Below, piece by piece: positions 43,555 through 51,650 of a DNA stretch of 64,000 bases. Below the pieces are notes generated by a model. It had not been told where the DNA came from, made no database searches, and worked only from the letters and a program-made list of their open reading frames with translations. Every line of letters begins with the position of its first letter. The first letter of the stretch is position 1. Position numbers and translations under genes: made by a program. Origin of the DNA: CBDEGK01 sp965237855 (GTDB taxonomy: Bacteria; Pseudomonadota; Gammaproteobacteria; Pseudomonadales; Halieaceae); the NCBI GenBank assembly GCA_965237855.1, contig CBDEGK010000008.1:496001-560000 (forward strand). Reading direction: 5' to 3'.

Positions 43555-44004
43555 ATGACGATGTCTGAACGCTGGTTCCCCAATTCAATGCCCAATCCTA
43601 TGGTAGATGGTTACTCATTACCCTGGTGGCAAGCGGCGGCGCGCCAGGAACTGCAGGTGCAGACCTGCGATGATTGTGGCCATGGCACCCTGCCACCGGC
43701 GCCTATATGCAGTGTATGCCGTTCCACTTCACTGAGTCTGGAAACCGTCAGTGGCCGGGCGACACTGTATACCTATACCACCGTACACCAGCCGGTTTCT
43801 ATGGAGCAGGAATTGCCCTTCGTCATTGCCATCGTCGAACTGGATACCCAGGGCATTGCCAGCAATACGGTGCGGATGATGTCCAATATCGTCGGTTCCC
43901 CGGTGGCAGAGGTCGATATTGGCCGGGCGCTGGAAGTTGTCTGGGAAAAAATGAGTGACGAGGTCACGGTGCCGCGTTTTCAATTCGGAGAAGATAATGT
44001 CTGA
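43555..44004 (+). CDS. DUF35 OB-fold zinc protein (thiolase/aldolase partner)
   Basis: The protein has 149 residues. A zinc-ribbon CDDCGH ... CSVC (about residues 39-58) precedes an OB-fold beta domain (GRATLYTYTTVHQP ... FVIAIVELDTQG). DUF35 proteins bind thiolase-like enzymes and help hold acyl-CoA. In mycobacteria the equivalent domain is fused to the C-terminus of the MaoC protein ChsH2; here it is a separate gene followed by the MaoC part. ATG at 43555 (or 43561). It overlaps the next gene by 8 bases. Confidence 0.88.
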   Translation: MTMSERWFPNSMPNPMVDGYSLPWWQAAARQELQVQTCDDCGHGTLPPAPICSVCRSTSLSLETVSGRATLYTYTTVHQPVSMEQELPFVIAIVELDTQGIASNTVRMMSNIVGSPVAEVDIGRALEVVWEKMSDEVTVPRFQFGEDNV

Positions 44005-44563
44005 ACAGGAGTTCGATCCCCTGTGGCAGCAGCTGCAAGCTCGCGTCGGCAAAAGCCTGGCAGTCGGGGGACCGTCCCTGGCGCCAGAGCCTGTGAATAT
44101 GCCCATGATTCACCACTGGGTCGATGCCTTCGACGATCGCAACCCGGTCTATGAGGACGAGGCCATCGCCGAGGCTTCACGATTTGCCGGCATCGTGGCA
44201 CCGCAGGCAATGATGCAGGCCTGGACCATGTCACGGCCGATATTGGAAGGCATTGCAGAGCGTGGCGGTTCCGCGGTGGAAATGGATCAGGACAACCTGC
44301 TGATCGTACTCGATAAGGCCGGCTTTAATGCCACGCTTGCTACCAATTCAGAACTGGAGTTTATCCGTCCGCTGCGGCTCGGCGAGGTATTGCTATCAGA
44401 CGTTATCGTGGAGTCGGTGTCGCCGCTAAAAACGACGGCCCTGGGTAAAGGCTATTTTGTCACCTGGGTGAGTAATTTTCGCGATGAGGAAGGAGAGCTG
44501 GTGGGCAGGCAGACATTCCGGATTCTCAAGTTCAATCCCATGACCATGGGAGATAAATCATGA
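43997..44563 (+). CDS. MaoC-like hydratase subunit, probably non-catalytic (ChsH2-like)
   Basis: This 188-residue single hot-dog-fold protein has an N-terminal helix set (VNMPMIHHWVDAFDDRNPVYEDEAIAEASRFAGIVAPQAMMQAW) like the MaoC half of ChsH2. In active hydratases the motif reads D-x-N-P-x-H; here Tyr stands in place of the His (DRNPVY), so this subunit likely lacks activity and pairs with the next gene. ATG at 43997 has CGGAG upstream and overlaps the DUF35 stop. It ends with an ATGA overlap with the partner. Confidence 0.85.
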   Translation: MSEQEFDPLWQQLQARVGKSLAVGGPSLAPEPVNMPMIHHWVDAFDDRNPVYEDEAIAEASRFAGIVAPQAMMQAWTMSRPILEGIAERGGSAVEMDQDNLLIVLDKAGFNATLATNSELEFIRPLRLGEVLLSDVIVESVSPLKTTALGKGYFVTWVSNFRDEEGELVGRQTFRILKFNPMTMGDKS

Positions 44564-44991
44564 CGGCAACAGTCAAAGCCTTACACGGAAGCGATATCCA
44601 GGTGGGGGACGCGGTCAAAGCCATGGACATCAATCTCACCGCCACCTTGATTGTAGCTGGTGCGATTGCCACCCGCGATTTTATGCCCGTGCACCACGAC
44701 AAGGACTATGCCCAGTCCCAGGGTGCGCCAGACATTTTTATGAACATTCTCAGTACCAATGCTTACATGGCCCGCTTTATTACCGACTGGGCAGGTGCCG
44801 ATACCATGATAAAAAATATCAACATTCGGCTCGGTGTACCGGCCATCCCCAACCAGCTCCTCAGCTTTTCCGGTGAGGTGCTCAGCAAGTCAGTGGAAGC
44901 GGATGGCTGCGTGGTGGAAGTGTCGGTGAAGGCCAGCAACGAAATGGGCGATCATGCCTCTGGTACGGTCGTTTTCAGTGTGCCACATTAG
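44560..44991 (+). CDS. MaoC-like enoyl-CoA hydratase, catalytic subunit (ChsH1-like)
   Basis: This 143-residue hot-dog-fold hydratase has Asp40 and His45 in RDFMPVHHD, matching the catalytic Asp/His pair, five residues apart, described for ChsH1. It would hydrate the side-chain enoyl-CoA of a steroid as a heteromer with the preceding MaoC protein. The 4-base ATGA overlap with that gene supports complex formation. Together with the DUF35 and Ltp2-like genes, this supplies the hydratase and aldolase steps but not the acyl-CoA dehydrogenase that must precede them. Confidence 0.87.
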   Translation: MTATVKALHGSDIQVGDAVKAMDINLTATLIVAGAIATRDFMPVHHDKDYAQSQGAPDIFMNILSTNAYMARFITDWAGADTMIKNINIRLGVPAIPNQLLSFSGEVLSKSVEADGCVVEVSVKASNEMGDHASGTVVFSVPH

Positions 44992-45045
44992 GGGTTTGGG
45001 AAATGGTAGTGACAGCTGTAGTTGAGAGACAATGGGTGAGAAGCA

Positions 45046-45909
45046 ATGAGTGAACGGGTGTTTATCAATGAGGACGGCAGTGTCAAAGCCGAAGTAGTGG
45101 CAATGCGACGAGCGGCGGCCGCGGCTTCCGCTGCCAGACACGGGGTGGAAGAATCCCTCGTCGACACGTTAATCAGTGAAGTTCAGGAGCGCGGCTACAT
45201 CATTATTCCGAAATTGATATCCACTGATGTCATGGATTTCATACGCGAGGAAGTGGGACCCTTTCTCCAACACACCGGGCGCAACGAATTTGAGGGCAGC
45301 AAGACACGGCGGATCTATTCTGTTATCGAGAAGACATTGAGTCTGAACCCGATTATTGAACACCCACTGATCCTGGCCCTGCTGGATCGGGTGCTGCAGC
45401 CCAACTATCTGTTGTCCCAGGTGCAGGCCATTGAGGTATTGCCGGGCGAGGTGGCCCAACCGTTACACGCGGACGATGGCTTTTATCCGATTCCTCGCCC
45501 GCGAGCACCCATAGGCGCGGCTACTATCTGGGCCATCGATGATTTTACTGTCGATAACGGGGCCACCGTGATTATCCCCGGTAGCCACCGTTGGGGCGAT
45601 GAACATCCGGGCGATGGTAGCGGCCATGAGCTGGTTCCCGCGGTGATGCCCGCTGGCTCTGTGTTGTTTTTCGTCGGCACGGCCTGGCACGGCGCGGGGG
45701 CCAATCACACGGATAACATCCGCATGGCGGTTACCGCGCAATATTGTGAACCCTGGGCCCGGCAGCAGGAAAACTTCAGCCTGTCGATTTCGCGGGAACG
45801 GGCCAAGCTGTGCAGTAAACAGATCCAGGGGATGTTGGGCTACAGCATGCTGTTTCCCTTTATCGGCTTTGTGGATGGCCGTGACCCCATGCGTTTACTG
45901 GAACCGTAG
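45046..45909 (+). CDS. Phytanoyl-CoA dioxygenase-like Fe(II)/2-oxoglutarate enzyme
   Basis: This 287-residue PhyH-family enzyme has the iron triad His141-x-Asp143 (LHADDG) and His215 (AWHGAGAN), with a likely 2-oxoglutarate-binding Arg following (NIRMAV). The family hydroxylates branched acyl-CoAs or many other small molecules. It follows the MaoC genes by 54 bases on the same strand and may end that operon. It could open a branched or methylated side chain to beta-oxidation. Its 3' end meets the broken gene on the opposite strand. Confidence 0.88.
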   Translation: MSERVFINEDGSVKAEVVAMRRAAAAASAARHGVEESLVDTLISEVQERGYIIIPKLISTDVMDFIREEVGPFLQHTGRNEFEGSKTRRIYSVIEKTLSLNPIIEHPLILALLDRVLQPNYLLSQVQAIEVLPGEVAQPLHADDGFYPIPRPRAPIGAATIWAIDDFTVDNGATVIIPGSHRWGDEHPGDGSGHELVPAVMPAGSVLFFVGTAWHGAGANHTDNIRMAVTAQYCEPWARQQENFSLSISRERAKLCSKQIQGMLGYSMLFPFIGFVDGRDPMRLLEP

Positions 45910-46544
45910 CAATCGCGAAATTTTTCGCAGCGTGGTGGAAGGGCTGGAAGCTGAACTGGGCTCAAACAGCACTGGCGCGTAGTTCCACAAGGGACTGTCA
46001 GTCGCACCAGTACAGCGGGAAATCGCAGCCACCTGGTGCAAGTCCAGCCGTCCACGCTGACCAGGTCGGTCATTTGTCGCTTTTCCCTGATGTTGTAACG
46101 AAGTATGCGCTTTGCCGTTTCAGCGGTGTAGGCAATAAAATCTCCGCTGGGGTGCAGGGACTGGTGCGTAGTGCCGCGATGCATGGCCTTGCCGATCAAG
46201 TACTCGCCAAAATAGAGTTCCCCCTCCGGGGAAAAACTAACACTGCCAAAACTGCGATCTGCGAAATGGTGGGTAGGCAGTTGCACACCATCGTGGCCGA
46301 TATGAATGACGCTGTGATCATGGATATCAAACGCCCACAGAACATTGCCGGGGCCAAAGGTGATGCCGATGACAAAATACTGCGTGTCCCTGGTCTACAG
46401 CACGCCCTTCTCGTTGAGGTCGGCGTCGTACTGAATAATGCGGCCCCAGCCCCGGTGGTCATCTGCTTCATCGTTTAGCCAGGTGCAGCTGACAAACACA
46501 TCACCCGGCTGGAAGGCTTGTATGGTATTGATTCTCTCTACCAT
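45895..46544 (-). pseudogene. Broken beta-propeller-type gene (amber stop and lost frame)
   Basis: Translation from ATG 46544, which has GGAGG eight bases upstream inside the end of copA, gives a normal-looking protein (VSCTWLND ... GRIIQYDADLNEKG). A TAG at codon 50 interrupts it. The same frame then continues with clear propeller-like sequence (FGPGNVLWAFDIHDHSV, FADRSFGSVSFSPEGELYFGEYL, SGDFIAYTAETAKRILRYN) for about 110 codons before turning into out-of-frame, Cys/Pro-rich sequence. A different frame ends plausibly at 45895. So one stop and at least one frameshift or deletion separate it from a working gene. It resembles SMP-30/YncE-like propellers. It lies 3 bases after copA and was probably co-transcribed with it. 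Confidence 0.65.
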
Positions 46545-46547
46545 CAG

Positions 46548-48854
46548 TCAGGCCTCCTGATGTTTGAAACGACTCAGGCGCAGGCTATTACTGACAACGA
46601 AAATGCTGCTCATTGCCATCGCAAAGGCGGCCAACGCCGGGTTCAAGCGCAACTCCGGACCGAGAAAAGGTACCAGGAAGCCAGCTGCAACGGGGATTGC
46701 GGCGACGTTGTAGGCAAAAGCCCAAAACAAGTTTTGCTTAATGGTGACCAGTGTTTTTCGACTTAGCGAAATAACCTGTGCAATCTTCATCAAGTCTCCC
46801 TGCATGATGACGACATCGGCGGTCTCGATCGCAATATCTGTACCGGTGCCTATGGCAATACCAATATCTGCCTGCGCCAGCGCCGGGGCATCGTTTATAC
46901 CATCCCCCACCATGGCGATCACCTGCTTGTTGGATTGATGGGTTTTTACGACCGCGGATTTCATTGCCGGCAACACTTCGGCGACGACATCCGCCTCTGT
47001 GATCCCTACCTGTCGGGCCACCGCATTGGCAGTGCGCTGGTTGTCGCCGGTAATTATTTTTACCGCCAGACCCATGGCCTGTAGTTGTTGAATCGCGGCG
47101 ACGCTGCTGTCTTTAACAGGGTCAACCACGGAGATGATGCCGGCAGGGTGACTATCTACAGCGACAAAAATGACGGTATGCCCGCTGGTCTCCAGTGTTT
47201 GTGCCAGTACCTCCAATTGTCGATAGGCCGGTTGTGTGAAGGAGAGGTTTTGCTCTTCCATCAGCGAACGGTTGCCAACCAGGACGTTCTTGTCATCAAT
47301 GGTTACTTTGAGTCCCTGGCCGGTGATCGATTGAAAGTTCACCGCGTCGAGCAATGCCATATTCTTCGCACGCGCCTCCTGAACAATGGCCTGGCCCAGG
47401 GGGTGCTCACTATTTTGTTCAGCGCTCGCGGTAAGTAGCAACAGTTCCTCGGGCGCAAGACCAGCGGCATGAATCTCGCCGATAGTAGGTTTCCCTGCCG
47501 TCACGGTGCCGGTTTTGTCCAGCAATATGGTGTTCAGCTTACAGCTTCGCTCGAGCGCTTCGGCGTCCTTGATCAGCAACCCGAGGGCGGCACCCGCGCC
47601 GGTTCCGGCCATGATTGCTGTGGGTGTCGCCAAACCCATCGCACAGGGACAACTGATCAGCAGTACCGCAGCCACAAACATCAAACTGGTGCCGGCAGGA
47701 TTAAGATCGGGAAAATAGGCAGGGGCCAACCAGACATACCAGGCAAGCCCGACCAACACGGAAAATGCAATGACAGCGGGCACGAAAATGGAGGCGATGT
47801 AGTCCGCCAGCGCCTGAATCGGTGCTCGACTACTCTGGGCGTCCTGCACAAGTTTGACTATTTTCGACAGGGCCGTGTCCTGGCCGACAGCGGTGACGCG
47901 GAATCGAAATGCGCCGGTCTGGTTAATGGTGCCGCCAATAACACCATCGCCCACTTGTTTCGATACGGGGAGGCTTTCCCCGGTTATCATCGCTTCATCG
48001 ACGTTGCTGGCACCCTCGGTGACGGTGCCATCGATCGGAATTTTTTCACCGGGTTTTACGACGACGATATCGCCGAGTGCCACCTCATCAATGTCGATCT
48101 GCTTTTCGACCCCGGCTCTAATCACGGTGGCGGTGTTGGGTTGAAATCCCATCAGTCTTTTTATGGCCAGGCCGGCCTGGGATTTAGCATTGGACTCGAT
48201 GTACTTGCCGGCCATGATCAGCGTAATAATCATGGCAGCTGATTCAAAGTAAACCGGGAATTCCTGGATATCCAGCTCCAGCATCAGGACCGCCAGGCTG
48301 TAGAAAAACGCCACCGAGGCCCCCAGTGCTACCAGCGTATCCATATTAGTACTGCGCATTTTCGCCGCTTGCCAGGCACCGACGTAATACTCTTTGCCCA
48401 CCCAGAACAGCACCGGCACAGTGAGCAACGCGGCCAACCAATGTTGTTGAGTAAAGCTCATTCCGGCTATGTTATGAATACCCAGCATATGGCCCATGCT
48501 CAGCAGCATGACCCCGATGCTGAGTATTGAGCCGACGATTAATTTATGCCGTTTGTTGGTGAGGTCTGCCTGGCGGGCCGCCTCGGTCTCAATGAAATCG
48601 GAGGTGCTGGTCGTTACGCCAAAGCCAGCCTCCGTAACGGCGCTGATGATTTTCTCCAGCGTGGTTATGCTGGTATTAAAATCAATGGTGCTGCGTTCAC
48701 TGGCAAAGCTGGTGTCCGCGTTTTCAACCCCGTCCAGGCCATTCAAAACCCGGGAAACGGTATTTGCGCAGTTATTGCAGTTCATCCCCGTTATGTTCAA
48801 CGTAACTCCGTGACGCGTAGGGTTGGGGGTCTCCAGCTGGGCCACAGTTACCAT
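46548..48854 (-). CDS. copA: Copper-exporting P-type ATPase
   Basis: This 768-residue P1B ATPase has one N-terminal heavy-metal domain (GMNCNNC, Cys26 and Cys29), eight membrane helices, the CPC ion site (SCPCAMGLATP near residue 400), the phosphorylation motif DKTGT, the HP motif SEHPLG and the hinge GDGINDAPALAQAD. It pumps Cu+ out of the cytoplasm. The CPC and GMxCxxC motifs favour copper over zinc. It lies 12 bases downstream of csoR, so it is controlled by the CsoR palindrome at 49205. Confidence 0.96.
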   Translation of the reverse strand: MVTVAQLETPNPTRHGVTLNITGMNCNNCANTVSRVLNGLDGVENADTSFASERSTIDFNTSITTLEKIISAVTEAGFGVTTSTSDFIETEAARQADLTNKRHKLIVGSILSIGVMLLSMGHMLGIHNIAGMSFTQQHWLAALLTVPVLFWVGKEYYVGAWQAAKMRSTNMDTLVALGASVAFFYSLAVLMLELDIQEFPVYFESAAMIITLIMAGKYIESNAKSQAGLAIKRLMGFQPNTATVIRAGVEKQIDIDEVALGDIVVVKPGEKIPIDGTVTEGASNVDEAMITGESLPVSKQVGDGVIGGTINQTGAFRFRVTAVGQDTALSKIVKLVQDAQSSRAPIQALADYIASIFVPAVIAFSVLVGLAWYVWLAPAYFPDLNPAGTSLMFVAAVLLISCPCAMGLATPTAIMAGTGAGAALGLLIKDAEALERSCKLNTILLDKTGTVTAGKPTIGEIHAAGLAPEELLLLTASAEQNSEHPLGQAIVQEARAKNMALLDAVNFQSITGQGLKVTIDDKNVLVGNRSLMEEQNLSFTQPAYRQLEVLAQTLETSGHTVIFVAVDSHPAGIISVVDPVKDSSVAAIQQLQAMGLAVKIITGDNQRTANAVARQVGITEADVVAEVLPAMKSAVVKTHQSNKQVIAMVGDGINDAPALAQADIGIAIGTGTDIAIETADVVIMQGDLMKIAQVISLSRKTLVTIKQNLFWAFAYNVAAIPVAAGFLVPFLGPELRLNPALAAFAMAMSSIFVVSNSLRLSRFKHQEA

Positions 48855-48866
48855 TCCACGCGACCC

Positions 48867-49172
48867 TTAAAACTTGCCAGTGGCGTTAAAAACATCGACC
48901 ACTTCGGCAATCACCTGCTCGCGATCGGCGGGATCCTCACTGCGCAGTCGCGTGGTGACGCAGGTTTTCATGTGGCCTTCGAGCACCAACGCGTTGACTT
49001 TCTCGAGCGCGTTTTTTACCGACTTGATCTGTTTCATCACGTCGATGCAGTAGGCATCATTGGCCAGCATCTTATTGATGCCGCGAACCTGTCCCTCGAT
49101 AATGTTGAGCCGTTTCGTGAGTGCAGGCGCGTTGGGGTTGGGGATATTCAATGTTTGCGGGGTATCTGCCAT
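48867..49172 (-). CDS. csoR: CsoR-type copper-sensing repressor
   Basis: This small all-helical repressor (101 aa) has the Cu(I)-binding triad Cys42, His67 and Cys71 in the CsoR pattern (YCIDVMKQI and LEGHMKTC). In the absence of copper it binds DNA and represses copA; copper releases it. It is first in the operon with copA, and a perfect palindrome lies about 33 bases upstream of its ATG. RcnR or FrmR-like sensors are ruled out by the residue set. Confidence 0.95.
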   Translation of the reverse strand: MADTPQTLNIPNPNAPALTKRLNIIEGQVRGINKMLANDAYCIDVMKQIKSVKNALEKVNALVLEGHMKTCVTTRLRSEDPADREQVIAEVVDVFNATGKF

Positions 49173-49204
49173 GTTGTCGCCCTCATACTGGGGTGAAGAA
49201 TCTG

Positions 49205-49239
49205 TTCCATACTATACCCCAGGGGGGTATAGTATGGAA
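49205..49239. promoter_or_regulatory. CsoR operator: perfect 16-bp-arm palindrome
   Basis: TTCCATACTATACCCC (49205-49220) and its exact reverse complement (49224-49239) surround the centre AGG. The core TATACCCC-N3-GGGGTATA is the known CsoR box type. It lies 33 bases upstream of csoR and 26 bases upstream of the divergent glutathione transferase ATG, so CsoR probably controls both directions. Confidence 0.88.
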
Positions 49240-49264
49240 ACTATTTATCCTCATGGACAGATCT

Positions 49265-49837
49265 ATGAAACTTTACGCCTTCACCTTTTCGCCCAACAGT
49301 CGAAAATTGGTGGCAATGATCCTGCATTACCAGCTCGATATAGAGATACAGCAGATCAGCTTCAAAGATCATGAGCAAAGAAGCGCCGCATTCCTGGCTA
49401 TTAACCCAATGGGGAAGGTTCCCGTGCTGGTGGATGGTGAGCTGAATTTGTGGGAGGGCAACGCCATTGCCATGTATCTATGCGAGTGTTTTCCGGAGCT
49501 TGAGGTATCCCCCAGGGATAAGCAGCAACGGGCTGATGTTAATCGTTGGTTGCACTGGCAGTCTGCCCATTTTGGGCCTGCGGTGGGGGCGCATATGAAA
49601 GGCGAGTCGGAGGAAAGCAAGCGTGAAGTGCAGCACTTGTTGGAGGTGCTGGAGGCACAATTAGCCGGTAAACAATTCATCTGTGGCGGCATTTCGCCTG
49701 CCGACTTTGCCATTGGTGCTTATAGTATTTCGAGAGCGGGGGAGAACGTGGATTGGTCAGGCTATCCCAGCATCATTGCCTGGAGAAAGCGCATCCAGTC
49801 CCTGCGTGGTTTTGAGCTAACATCCTCACCCCGGTAG
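49265..49837 (+). CDS. Glutathione S-transferase-like protein
   Basis: The protein has 190 residues, an N-terminal thioredoxin-like domain (KLYAFTFSPNSRKLVAMIL; cis-Pro in NPMGKVPVLVDG; EGNAIAMYL) and a helical C-terminal domain. A Ser in FSPNSRK is the likely glutathione-activating residue. ATG 49265 is used because the fold begins there; ATG 49253 adds four residues. Its promoter overlaps the CsoR palindrome, which suggests a role in copper or thiol stress; that link is an inference. Confidence 0.88.
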   Translation: MKLYAFTFSPNSRKLVAMILHYQLDIEIQQISFKDHEQRSAAFLAINPMGKVPVLVDGELNLWEGNAIAMYLCECFPELEVSPRDKQQRADVNRWLHWQSAHFGPAVGAHMKGESEESKREVQHLLEVLEAQLAGKQFICGGISPADFAIGAYSISRAGENVDWSGYPSIIAWRKRIQSLRGFELTSSPR

Positions 49838-49872
49838 CAAGCCCAGGGGTTGCACTCAGAAAAGCATCGCTT

Positions 49873-51633
49873 TTAATTCGATAGCAATTCAATGATCTCA
49901 TCGCGGTGAGAGTGTACCAACAGCAACACCAGGTCACCCGGCTGTAGCAGATCCAGGGCGCGGCGTGCACCGGCCAGTGGGTCTTCGGTAAAGCTGAGCT
50001 GAGAATCCTGCATACCCTGGCGCAGGCACTCCTGTCGAATCAACTCGCTGACTTCCCCGCTCTCACGCCCGCGTAGATAGTCGGGAATTTCGGTGACGAT
50101 AACGTGATCCGGCGACAGCGTGAAGGCGCCAGCGGTCAGGTCGCAAATATCCTCGTCGCTGCGGTCCCCGGCATGTCCCAACATCAGGAGGCGGCGCTCT
50201 GCGGGTAATTTCTTCATGGTCTCCGCCACGGCGATGATACTGTGGGGGTTGTGGGCAAAATCGACAAACACTCGCGCGCTGTCGATCGAAAATTCATTGC
50301 AGCGCCCGGGATTGTCATCAGGGTTGCTCTGAAAGGTGGCAAACCCCTCACGCACACTGTCTATAGGCATCTGAAATGCAATGCTCAGGCACATCACTGC
50401 CAGGGCATTGTGAATGTTGTAGGCGGCGGCACCACCCATGGTGATAGGGATGTCCGCAACAGCGACTATGGCCTGCTGCTGCCTGCCATCGAAATACCAG
50501 AGTGAACCGTCCTCCAGCCAGCCGCAGGGAGAGCCCCCAGCCAGGGCCCCGGCAATACAGGGATTTGCCTTGTCCAGGCTGAACCAGCTGATGGTCTTAC
50601 CCTGCTCGGCCACCTCCGCAGCCAGCTTGCGGGCATGGTTTACCAGGCCTTCATCATCCGCATTCAGCACCAGTACGCCGCCCGGAGCGAGGGTTCTGAA
50701 TACCGAGAACTTGGTTTCAATGAGAGCGGCAACCGTGTTGATACCGTATTGACCCAGGTGATCAGCGGCCACGTTGGTGATCAGCGCTGCCTGTGCACGG
50801 TGCAGGGCCAGCCCGCGCCGCAATATCCCGCCGCGGGCGACCTCCAGGAATGCGACTTCAAGGCGTGGGTCTCGCAATAGCATGCGGGCGCCGCCGGGCC
50901 CGGAATAGTCGCCGTGATCCAGGATGTCATCGCCAACTCGCACGAAGTCAGTGGAGGTCACACCGGCCACCTTTCCCGCCGCCTGTGCGACAGCGCAGGC
51001 CAGCCGCACGCAGGTAGATTTTCCGTTGGTACCAGTGACCATCGCCACGGGAATGTCGTGCAGGCTAGTCCAGTCAACCTGGTCCGGAGCGGGCAGCGCG
51101 TTCACCGGCCAGGTGGTGGAGCCACAACCGTGTCCCAGGGACATTTCATCGTCGTCAGAAACGAAATCCACACCGTGTTCCACCGCCGCCTGTTGCAGGG
51201 CAATCAATTCGGGACGGGCTTCGCTGGCCATAACCCCTTTCAAATCGGCAATCATCTGTTCAAGAGACTCCGCCGGCGCATTCAGCAGCTCACATGCGGT
51301 GTAGTGCCAAGCGGCCTGGGCGACGAAAATTGCCGAATACAGTTGATCCATGGGCGCGGAAATGGCCAGGTTCAAACCGTCCTCGTGCGGCCGCGAACAA
51401 GGCTGCTGTTCCTGCCAGCCCACCGCATCCAAAAGCTGCCGGGCCTGGCGCTGCCAGACCTGCTCGATTTCAGACAAGGAGATACCCTGGGCTGCCACTT
51501 CGACAATGGCGCCAGGTTTTTCCCACAGCAGGCCAGGGCCAGTCAGTCGCCGGCTGTCTTCGATGCGCAGCCGGTCATTGTCTGGAAAGGGAATTTCCAG
51601 TGCTTCTTCCAGCTCTTCAACAGTGGCTCGCAC
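49873..51633 (-). CDS. Second Mur-ligase-like protein of the cyanophycin operon
   Basis: This 586-residue ATP-dependent ligase has a Mur-ligase P-loop TGTNGKST at 200-207 and the later Mur motifs (NVAADHLGQYG, FVDFAHNPHS, LMLGHAGDRSDED) that closely echo the Mur half of CphA. It has no ATP-grasp domain. Its first 190 residues form an unrelated-looking N-terminal domain. It lies 17 bases downstream of cphA in the same operon. It could add or link amino acids in cyanophycin or act as a helper of CphA. The function is unproven. It is not the cyanobacterial CphA2, which keeps the ATP-grasp part. Confidence 0.82.
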   Translation of the reverse strand: MRATVEELEEALEIPFPDNDRLRIEDSRRLTGPGLLWEKPGAIVEVAAQGISLSEIEQVWQRQARQLLDAVGWQEQQPCSRPHEDGLNLAISAPMDQLYSAIFVAQAAWHYTACELLNAPAESLEQMIADLKGVMASEARPELIALQQAAVEHGVDFVSDDDEMSLGHGCGSTTWPVNALPAPDQVDWTSLHDIPVAMVTGTNGKSTCVRLACAVAQAAGKVAGVTSTDFVRVGDDILDHGDYSGPGGARMLLRDPRLEVAFLEVARGGILRRGLALHRAQAALITNVAADHLGQYGINTVAALIETKFSVFRTLAPGGVLVLNADDEGLVNHARKLAAEVAEQGKTISWFSLDKANPCIAGALAGGSPCGWLEDGSLWYFDGRQQQAIVAVADIPITMGGAAAYNIHNALAVMCLSIAFQMPIDSVREGFATFQSNPDDNPGRCNEFSIDSARVFVDFAHNPHSIIAVAETMKKLPAERRLLMLGHAGDRSDEDICDLTAGAFTLSPDHVIVTEIPDYLRGRESGEVSELIRQECLRQGMQDSQLSFTEDPLAGARRALDLLQPGDLVLLLVHSHRDEIIELLSN

Positions 51634-51650
51634 GGGCTCGCTCCTACAGT

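Noticed and set aside
46380..46410. TAG in the propeller gene read as pyrrolysine
   Set aside because: The gene is not a methylamine methyltransferase, a later frame loss also exists, and no pyl genes are present. Pseudogene is simpler.
47469..48242. 257-codon ORF opposite copA
   Set aside because: CopA motifs (CPC, HP, DKTGT) lie on the other strand; no support for this frame.
49873..51633. Calling the second ligase CphA2
   Set aside because: CphA2 retains an ATP-grasp domain; this protein has none and has a different N-terminal part.
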